Source of the DNA: Bacteroidaceae bacterium
GTDB lineage: Bacteria > Bacteroidota > Bacteroidia > Bacteroidales > Bacteroidaceae
Assembly (NCBI GenBank): GCA_017551845.1
Contig: JAFZKR010000162.1
Coordinates: forward strand, 1-12,887
Length of the DNA: 12,887 nucleotides
Direction of reading: 5' to 3'
Shown here: piece after piece, positions 7,365-12,887 of the stretch
How the letters are laid out: the number at the start of each line of letters is the position of its first letter
Numbering within the stretch: the first letter of the stretch is position 1
Position numbers and translations under genes: made by a program
The notes under the pieces: generated by a model
Databases searched by the model: none
Told to the model about the DNA's origin: nothing
What the model saw: only the letters and a program-made list of their open reading frames with translations

Positions 7365-7495
7365 ATACGTCTCTTATGGCTGTAATGCAGTATTGGACTT
7401 TCTCCAGAGTACGCCTACGTACTCCCACGGTCATCTTTACTGTACCAATTCCTACCGGTCTTGATTTCTTCTAATGAATTGCCTTGTGGTATCAT
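7363..7495 (-). pseudogene. Decayed, internally deleted copy of a small Bacteroidales repeat-family protein
   Basis: On the minus strand an ATG at 7495 opens MIPQGNSLEEIK, which continues only to a 26-codon frame closed by TAG at 7415. In the +1 frame, from about 7455 to a TAA at 7363-7365, the sequence reads GIGTVKMTVGVRRRT and then KVQYCITAI near the end. From memory, both ends match the N- and C-termini of a roughly 130-residue protein of unknown function that is present in several copies in Bacteroides-type genomes. The middle, about 90 residues, is missing and the two ends are out of frame. A -7 box upstream (7604-7597) and the bidirectional terminator after the stop look like surviving gene signals. 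The family recall needs a search to confirm; the frame structure is read directly. Confidence 0.6.
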
Positions 7496-7588
7496 AGTGG
7501 TATTAATTGGTTAAACAAATGGTATCTATATACAACAAAGGGTATCCCAACCTGACCCCATATGCCCAGCGGAATACCCCTTGGTATC
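7488..7588. repeat. Five GGTAT(C/T) motifs at near-helical spacing
   Basis: GGTATC or GGTATT occurs at 7488, 7499, 7521, 7541 and 7583. The distances are 11, 22, 20 and 42 bases, close to multiples of one DNA turn. All are in the leader of the minus-strand decayed gene, the first overlapping its start codon. They could be binding half-sites or RNA structure elements. Confidence 0.5.
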
Positions 7589-7596
7589 AGATAGTG

Positions 7597-7604
7597 CAAA
7601 GATA
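7597..7604 (-). promoter_or_regulatory. -7 box reading leftward toward the decayed gene
   Basis: On the minus strand 7604-7597 reads TATCTTTG, a full match to TAnnTTTG. No clear -33 element is at the right distance. Transcription would start near 7590 and give a leader of about 95 bases carrying repeated GATACC motifs, with a GGGTATTCC/GGGATACCC stem (one G-U pair) before the ATG at 7495. Confidence 0.5.
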
Positions 7605-7644
7605 AGTAAAAAATTGGGCCGATGTACAGTTACTGCGTATCAGG

Positions 7645-7891
7645 AGGCTCCACCGGAAAGGACAAAGGCGGCTGTGAGTAGATTGTGTAGGGCTACTCCA
7701 AGCCCCTACGGACCCTAAACGGCAAACTCCTCAGTCTTAGCCACCTCAGTGTCTAACCTTCGTCAGACAAGTGCCGTTCTTAACGGGATCCTCCGTGGGC
7801 TCTCCGCTATACGCCCAGCACAAATACTCACAGTCTCTCTTTGTCCTTTCTCGGCTCAGTACAGGGGGAAACAGATGACACAAAAGGACCG
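7645..7891 (+). repeat. Long copy of a structured repeat element with about 30-base inverted arms
   Basis: Left arm about 7653-7680 and right arm about 7825-7854 are imperfect reverse complements; GAAAGGACAAAG and CTGTGAGTA pair fully, and TTGTG/CACAA continue inward. The roughly 140 bases between fold further: GTAGGG/CCCTAC (7687-7709), AACGGCA/TGCCGTT enclosing GTCT/AGAC, a competing CCGTT-CTT-AACGG hairpin (7774-7786), and TGGGC/GCCCA (7796-7817). The right end (7852-7891) is the 40-base direct repeat also found at 7143. There is no coding frame or transposase inside. It may be a MITE-like non-autonomous element or a structured RNA gene. Confidence 0.6.
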
Positions 7892-7920
7892 ATGAAGCAT
7901 ATTCAATCTGCAGATTTTAG

Positions 7921-7928
7921 TATCTTTG
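7921..7928 (+). promoter_or_regulatory. -7 box of the TSCPD-domain gene
   Basis: TATCTTTG matches the Bacteroidetes -7 consensus 20 bases before the ATG, predicting a leader of about 13 bases; this supports the start at 7948. No clear -33 element is seen. The box begins 30 bases after the end of the long repeat copy. Confidence 0.55.
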
Positions 7929-7947
7929 CTCACCAAAATAAACCTCA

Positions 7948-8235
7948 ATGTTTGACGTAACACTAATATCCGATAATACAGAAAACGGCATCCGCCGCAC
8001 CATCTTCCAGACCTGCGCCCTTGTCTGCTCCGAGCTCATAGACATAGAAACCGTAGGTGACACTATAAAGAGCGTCCGTTTCACCAGCGGCTGCAACGGC
8101 AACCTCCAAGGCATAGGAGCCCTCGTGGCCGGCATGAAAAAATCTGATGCTATAACCCGATTAGAAGGTATCCAATGCAACTGCCGAGGCACCAGCTGCC
8201 CCGACCAACTCGCCCGCGCATTGCGCAAACTATAA
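7948..8235 (+). CDS. Small TSCPD-domain protein (TIGR03905-like)
   Basis: The 95-residue cytoplasmic protein has the cysteine-rich TSCPD pattern: VCSELIDIE (C27), FTSGCNGNLQGIGALVAGM (C49), RLEGIQCNCRGTSCPDQLARAL (C77, C79, C84). The TSCPD domain also occurs at the C-terminus of B12-dependent ribonucleotide reductases; the function of free-standing versions is not known to me, and the cysteines suggest metal binding. Free-standing forms are usually about 80 residues and begin near the RTIFQT segment; this one has about 14 extra N-terminal residues (MFDVTLISDNTENG) and an extra residue before VCS. No start codon lies closer to the domain, and the promoter fits the longer start. Confidence 0.85.
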   Translation: MFDVTLISDNTENGIRRTIFQTCALVCSELIDIETVGDTIKSVRFTSGCNGNLQGIGALVAGMKKSDAITRLEGIQCNCRGTSCPDQLARALRKL

Positions 8236-8302
8236 AAAAATTATCTCTGGTAACCCTCGAGCCTTGTAACAATAGGCTTTCCCTCCTTATCTAAGTCAGT
8301 TA

Positions 8303-8950
8303 ATGATATATTATGGCGAAGTAAAAGACTTCACATATAATGAGGATAATTTTTCTCTAGTGATAGATTTAGGATTAAGTGTAAAATGGGCTTCATTAAA
8401 TATAGGAGCAAGTTATCCTTGGGAATACGGAGATTATTTTGCATGGGGTGAGACTGAAGCAAAGTCAAGTTATACCTTTACAAATTATAAATTCAATATC
8501 AGCGGTGACTCATGGGATAACGTCAAGTACTCAAAATACAACACCAGCAGCAGTTATGGCACTGTAGATAATAAGATTACACTTGATCCCGAAGATGACG
8601 TGGCTCAAGTCAAATGGGGTTACGATTGGCGTATGCCTACAAAGGCAGAACTGGAAGAATTGCTCAACAACTGCACTTGGACCTGGACTATTGTGAACGG
8701 CGTGAATGGATTCAATGTAACAAGTAACAAATCGGGATATACTAACCGCAGCATTTTTCTTCCAGCTGCCGGGGACGGGAACCACATTAAAAAAGGCGAC
8801 TATTGCTGTTACTGGTCCAGTTCGCTCAGCCAGGATATGAGCAGACCTATCCCTGCAGCCGATTGTCTTTTAGGCAGATGGCTTGATGTTTGCGTTCGAG
8901 AAATCGGTCAATCTGTCCGTCCCGTCTGCCCGTTGGGTTTGTCCGAATAA
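8303..8950 (+). CDS. FISUMP-like (Fibrobacter major paralogous domain) protein; possible DGR-type variable C-terminus
   Basis: A 215-residue protein with the Bacteroidetes signature of this fold: VIDLGLSVKWASLNIGA (residues 20-36), YGDYFAWGET (42-51), WRMPTKAELEELL (109-121), FLPAAG (152-157), YWSSSL (170-175) and the terminal GQSVRPVC (202-209). The family has a C-type-lectin/FGE-like fold and is usually a secreted or lipid-anchored surface protein, but here there is no signal peptide; an in-frame TAG lies ten codons upstream and no earlier start exists. It may therefore be truncated or cytoplasmic. The first third is markedly AT-richer than its neighbours. The segment 178-201 departs from the usual A-x-N-L-x-F pattern of relatives while the flanks are conserved. 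It is followed after 5 bases by a hairpin terminator. Confidence 0.75.
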   Translation: MIYYGEVKDFTYNEDNFSLVIDLGLSVKWASLNIGASYPWEYGDYFAWGETEAKSSYTFTNYKFNISGDSWDNVKYSKYNTSSSYGTVDNKITLDPEDDVAQVKWGYDWRMPTKAELEELLNNCTWTWTIVNGVNGFNVTSNKSGYTNRSIFLPAAGDGNHIKKGDYCCYWSSSLSQDMSRPIPAADCLLGRWLDVCVREIGQSVRPVCPLGLSE

Positions 8951-8955
8951 CAAAG

Positions 8956-8990
8956 AAAAGAGTCCTCACTTATCCAGTGAGGACTCTTTT
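8956..8990. terminator. Perfect 15-bp stem terminator after the FISUMP-like gene
   Basis: AAAAGAGTCCTCACT (8956-8970) and its exact reverse complement (8976-8990) surround a TATCC loop. A T run follows on the plus strand and an A run precedes it, so it can work in both directions. The stem begins 6 bases after the stop codon. Confidence 0.93.
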
Positions 8991-9012
8991 TCGTTAATAA
9001 CAACATCCACCT

Positions 9013-9057
9013 AAAAAAAGATGCAATTGGGGACTGTCCCCAATTGCACATTTTTTA
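9013..9057. repeat. Dispersed palindrome, copy 3, just upstream of the GH27 promoter
   Basis: TGCAATTGGGGAC (9022-9034) and its reverse complement (9036-9048) flank a T; two mismatched pairs follow, then an A run pairs with a T run. It is the third copy of the GTGCAATTGGGGAC family. Here it follows another terminator, and its right edge lies 3-12 bases before the -7 box of the GH27 gene, where a -33 element would be. Confidence 0.8.
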
Positions 9058-9059
9058 AT

Positions 9060-9067
9060 TATCTTTG
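9060..9067 (+). promoter_or_regulatory. -7 box of the alpha-galactosidase gene
   Basis: TATCTTTG matches TAnnTTTG, predicting a start near 9074 and a leader of about 20 bases. There is no recognisable -33 element; the palindrome occupies that region. Confidence 0.55.
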
Positions 9068-9093
9068 TTCCAGTTTTACTATCAATATCAAGT

Positions 9094-10323
9094 ATGAAAA
9101 AACTTATGGGATTGCTGCTGACTGCAGCGATGATGCTGGTTCCGGGTTGGGGCGCAGCACAGAAGTGGGAAGGGCTGGCCGATACTCCTCAGATGGGTTG
9201 GAACAGCTGGAACAAGTTCGGACAGAACATCAGTGAGAAACTTATACGTGAGCAGGCCGATGCTATGGTGGCCGAAGGGCTGGTTGATGCAGGTTACATC
9301 TATCTCAATATGGATGACTGCTGGCACGGCGAGCGTGATGCCGACGGTTTCGTACAGCCTGATCCCAAGACATTTCCTTCGGGAATAGAGGCTCTTGCCG
9401 ATTATGTTCACTCCAAGGGCATGAAGCTGGGAATATACTCTGATGCCGGCCGCCGCACCTGTGCCGGACGGACAGGCAGTTTCGGTCATGAGTACCAGGA
9501 TGCAATTCAGTATGCCCGCTGGGGGATAGATTACCTGAAATATGACTGGTGTGCCACTGAGAATATCAACCCTCGCGGTGCTTATACGCTGATGCGCGAT
9601 GCATTGCGTGCCGCCGGTCGTCCCATTTTTTTCAGTATGTGCGAGTGGGGTAGCAACAAACCTTGGGAATGGGCTGCCGAGGTGGGGCATTCATGGCGTA
9701 CCACCGGTGATATTACGGCCCGTTTTGGCGGTACTGCCCGTCAGCGCGGCTGGGGACAGTCTGTGTTGAGCATCATTGACCAGAATGAGCCGCTCCGCAA
9801 ATATGCGGGCCCGGGACACTGGAATGATCCTGATATGCTTGAGGTGGGCAACGGTATGAGCGTGAATGAGGACCGTGCACATTTCAGTATGTGGTGCATG
9901 ATGGCCGCTCCGCTTATCCTGGGTAATGACCTCTCGAAGATGACCGATGATACCCGCGCCATCATTCTGAACAAGAAGGTGATAGCCATCGATCAGGACA
10001 AACTGGGCGTACAGGGACTGCGTTTCAAGAGTGAAAACGATGTTGAGTACTGGTTCAAGCCGCTCGAGGGCGGTGACTGGGCTTTCTGCCTGCTTAACCG
10101 TTCAACCGAGCCTGTGGAATGCAACATCAACTGGCAGGATTATAACCTGACCGATGAGGAGGTGAGCGGACTCTCCACATCGTTTGACACTACCATATAT
10201 AATATTGAGGACCTGTGGCAGTTTAATGCCAAGAAGGCCAATGTGGGCACAACCAAGAAGGCTCTCAAGGTGACTGTTCTCGGTCATGACGTAGCCATGT
10301 ACCGCCTCTCACCCAAGAAGTAA
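9094..10323 (+). CDS. Secreted GH27 alpha-galactosidase
   Basis: The 409-residue exported enzyme has a signal peptide (1 to about 22, ending GWGAAQ). The TIM-barrel core begins TPQMGWNSWNKFG (31-43) and continues with NMDDCW (72-77), KLGIYSDAGRRTCAG (111-125), YLKYDWC (147-153, nucleophile D151), SMCEWG (181-186), SWRTTGDI (200-207, acid/base D206) and WNDPDMLEVGNG. The 55-residue spacing between D151 and D206 equals that of the rice enzyme, from memory. A C-terminal beta-sandwich (about 310-409) completes the normal family length. GH27 enzymes release terminal alpha-galactose (melibiose, raffinose, galactomannan side chains, or host alpha-Gal) with retention. It probably acts in the periplasm. 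No SusCD pair lies next to it, and it has its own promoter. Confidence 0.95.
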   Translation: MKKLMGLLLTAAMMLVPGWGAAQKWEGLADTPQMGWNSWNKFGQNISEKLIREQADAMVAEGLVDAGYIYLNMDDCWHGERDADGFVQPDPKTFPSGIEALADYVHSKGMKLGIYSDAGRRTCAGRTGSFGHEYQDAIQYARWGIDYLKYDWCATENINPRGAYTLMRDALRAAGRPIFFSMCEWGSNKPWEWAAEVGHSWRTTGDITARFGGTARQRGWGQSVLSIIDQNEPLRKYAGPGHWNDPDMLEVGNGMSVNEDRAHFSMWCMMAAPLILGNDLSKMTDDTRAIILNKKVIAIDQDKLGVQGLRFKSENDVEYWFKPLEGGDWAFCLLNRSTEPVECNINWQDYNLTDEEVSGLSTSFDTTIYNIEDLWQFNAKKANVGTTKKALKVTVLGHDVAMYRLSPKK

Positions 10324-10339
10324 AGAGTGTAATCTGTTA

Positions 10340-10371
10340 TTTGTATAATTATAATAAAAGCACTATTTTTG
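10340..10371 (+). promoter_or_regulatory. Consensus Bacteroidetes promoter of the lipoprotein gene
   Basis: TTTG (10340-10343), a 20-base spacer and TATTTTTG (10364-10371) give a near-ideal promoter, with a start predicted near 10378. It lies only 17 bases after the GH27 stop, where no terminator is visible, so read-through is also possible. Confidence 0.75.
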
Positions 10372-10403
10372 CCTTCCAATAAAGACAACTAACTATTAAT
10401 AAT

Positions 10404-11309
10404 ATGATTATGAAAAAGTATTTTGTTTGGGCAATTCTTTTTGCCTTACCGGTTCTGGCTGCTTGTGATAAAGACAAGGACAAGGATGGAGAGGAAAAAG
10501 GTGGCGGCGGCGCTTCCACTGAGGTTACGGTTAACAATCTTGCAGGGACATGGTTCCTTAATTCGGAAGAAGAAAGTGAAATTATTGAAGAGACACTGAT
10601 ATTCAGCAATAATGGTGCATTCTCATCCGAGGCTACATATTTCTATTATGAAGGTGGCTCCAAGACAATAGGTTCCCAGTACAAGAGTGAAGGTACTTAC
10701 AAACTTCTTGACGGTAATTTGATTGTTGCTGAAACAAAGAAGGCTCAATACAGGTACAGCAATAATGGTCAAATGTCGGAATGGATGGATGATGAATACA
10801 ATCTCTCTACAGATACAATGAATGTGAGTCTTCTCTACAAAGGTGCAGTGGTGCTGTTCACGCCTGTTGTTGAGGATTATGAGTCACAGGCTACTTCATT
10901 CTTCTTTAGGAAGGGGGCAAATCTGCCGAACGACAAATCAGAATTGCAGGGTACCTGGTATTGGTATGAATACGGGGAGCAAGATATGGTAAGAGTGGCT
11001 GTCAAGTTCTCAGATGATGAAATAGATATGATTATTACACCTTGGGGACAGCGTTACACAGGAAAATATACTTATAAGGACGGTATTGTGAAGATAGGCG
11101 AGACCACATTCTACACCAGCCGTGATAAGAGTGGTTATCATGATGTTATCAATTACACTGATCCATATAAGACCGAGTGGCGTACACCGGAAGCTGATGA
11201 CTATTATCAGAACCGCTATCCGGATGGATTCTCCTTCCCGTTTGTGGTTGACGGAAAAACTGCATACAGCGAGTTTGTAGGTCTGTCTCCAATATACAAG
11301 AAGCAGTAA
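10404..11309 (+). CDS. Lipoprotein with two lipocalin-like repeats
   Basis: The 301-residue protein has a lipoprotein signal ending LAAC (C21 as the lipidated residue), then a charged DKDKDKDGEEK and GGGG linker. A Lys/Asp-rich stretch right after the Cys resembles the Bacteroidetes surface-export signal, so an outer-surface location is likely. Two similar beta-rich units follow: LAGTWFLNS ... EGTYKLLDGNLIV (about 46-108) and LQGTWYWYE ... TGKYTYKDGIVKIGE (about 181-233), both of the lipocalin-like GTW ... G.Y....I type. No catalytic motif is seen. A second ATG lies two codons downstream (10410) and would give MKKYFVW, an equally good start. The function is unknown; ligand binding is an inference from the fold. 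Confidence 0.82.
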   Translation: MIMKKYFVWAILFALPVLAACDKDKDKDGEEKGGGGASTEVTVNNLAGTWFLNSEEESEIIEETLIFSNNGAFSSEATYFYYEGGSKTIGSQYKSEGTYKLLDGNLIVAETKKAQYRYSNNGQMSEWMDDEYNLSTDTMNVSLLYKGAVVLFTPVVEDYESQATSFFFRKGANLPNDKSELQGTWYWYEYGEQDMVRVAVKFSDDEIDMIITPWGQRYTGKYTYKDGIVKIGETTFYTSRDKSGYHDVINYTDPYKTEWRTPEADDYYQNRYPDGFSFPFVVDGKTAYSEFVGLSPIYKKQ

Positions 11310-11346
11310 GAAATATATAGTACGGGCACGTTCCGTATATGAGAAC

Positions 11347-11382
11347 AACGCCGTTGGTCAAATGACTAACGGCGTTTATTTT
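11347..11382 (+). terminator. Strong intrinsic terminator of the lipoprotein gene
   Basis: AACGCCGTT (11347-11355) pairs exactly with AACGGCGTT (11368-11376), extended inward by a G-U pair and GTC/GAC around an AAAT loop, and followed by a T-rich tract. It insulates pyrG from the upstream gene. Confidence 0.9.
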
Positions 11383-11393
11383 GTCGTTATGTG

Positions 11394-11423
11394 TTGCATT
11401 TTGAAATGAAATGTTTATTTTTG
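11394..11423 (+). promoter_or_regulatory. pyrG promoter
   Basis: TTG (11394-11396), a 19-base spacer and TATTTTTG (11416-11423) match the Bacteroidetes consensus. The predicted start near 11430 gives a leader of about 85 bases that contains an internal terminator-like hairpin. Confidence 0.72.
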
Positions 11424-11470
11424 CAGCAAAATTGTTAAGAAAACGAAGAATAAGGTTACAGATAATCATA

Positions 11471-11503
11471 ATGGCTGGTTCGATTAAGACCGGCTTTTTT
11501 TAA
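11471..11503 (+). promoter_or_regulatory. Candidate pyrG attenuator: hairpin plus T run overlapping a 10-codon frame
   Basis: GGCTGGT (11473-11479) can pair with ACCGGCT (11489-11495; 7 bp, two G-U), followed by seven Ts (11495-11501). The structure looks like an intrinsic terminator but lies inside the pyrG leader, 13 bases before the start codon. The same bases form a frame ATG (11471) to TAA (11501-11503) encoding MAGSIKTGFF. No antiterminator partner was identified. Confidence 0.5.
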
Positions 11504-11508
11504 TATGA

Positions 11509-12887
<1,379 letters not shown>

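Noticed and set aside
7645..7891. Retron msr-msd or group II intron RNA as the identity of the folded element
   Set aside because: No reverse transcriptase is near, no intron domain V-like sequence is visible, and no msr-type branching arrangement could be assigned.
7143..7891. 40-base direct repeats as ends of a composite transposon
   Set aside because: There is no transposase, integrase or cargo gene between them, and the extra matching left-end bases make a two-copy element a better explanation.
7917..8228. Minus-strand frame opposite the TSCPD gene
   Set aside because: The plus-strand product has the full cysteine pattern of the family; the antisense product resembles nothing.
9088..9690. 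Long open frame on the minus strand opposite the GH27 gene
   Set aside because: It overlaps a convincing GH27 enzyme with all catalytic motifs and its own product has no recognisable domain; it is a frame shadow of codon bias.

Overview
The window looks like a chromosomal segment from a gut-type Bacteroidales bacterium (Bacteroides/Prevotella relatives). The signs are Bacteroidetes-style promoters (a TAnnTTTG -7 box, several with TTG or TTTG about 20 bases upstream), start codons without strong Shine-Dalgarno sequences, secreted CAZymes and lipoproteins, and families typical of the group: DUF1573, SIMPL, a FISUMP-like protein and a PF04734-only enzyme. No rRNA, tRNA, CRISPR array or complete transposase gene was found.

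Layout. (a) 1-1710, plus strand: the C-terminal end of a PfkB sugar kinase followed closely by a secreted neutral-ceramidase-like protein. (b) 1723-1760: a palindromic terminator shared with the convergent operon. (c) 4792-1761, minus strand: a tight four-gene operon, SIMPL protein, rsmG, metallo-beta-lactamase-fold hydrolase, DUF1573 protein, with gaps of 10 and 2 bases and one ATGA overlap. (d) 4934-7051, plus strand: a secreted GH43-like enzyme with discoidin-like and fibronectin-III-like modules. (e) 7052-7917: about 870 bases without an intact gene but dense in structure. It holds a perfect 19-bp palindrome, a short and a long copy of a repeat, a promoter-terminator unit that may make a small RNA, a decayed copy of a small Bacteroidales protein gene on the minus strand, and a roughly 200-base fold closed by about 30-base inverted arms. 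(f) 7948-8950, plus strand: a small TSCPD-domain protein and an AT-rich FISUMP-like protein whose C-terminus resembles the variable region of diversity-generating-retroelement (DGR) targets. (g) 9094-11309, plus strand: a GH27 alpha-galactosidase and a lipoprotein with two lipocalin-like repeats, each with its own promoter. (h) 11515-end, plus strand: pyrG (CTP synthase), cut by the window edge, behind a leader that looks like a transcription attenuator overlapping a 10-codon reading frame.

Together, the secreted GH43-like, GH27 and PF04734 proteins suggest glycan or glycoconjugate scavenging, with the sugar kinase working on the products inside the cell. They are not one operon: no SusC/SusD pair is present and each enzyme has its own signals. 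The most unusual content is the 7.05-8.95 kb interval and the 29-39 base palindrome family at 1723, 7072 and 9022. All family assignments come from reading the sequence by eye; no database search was run.
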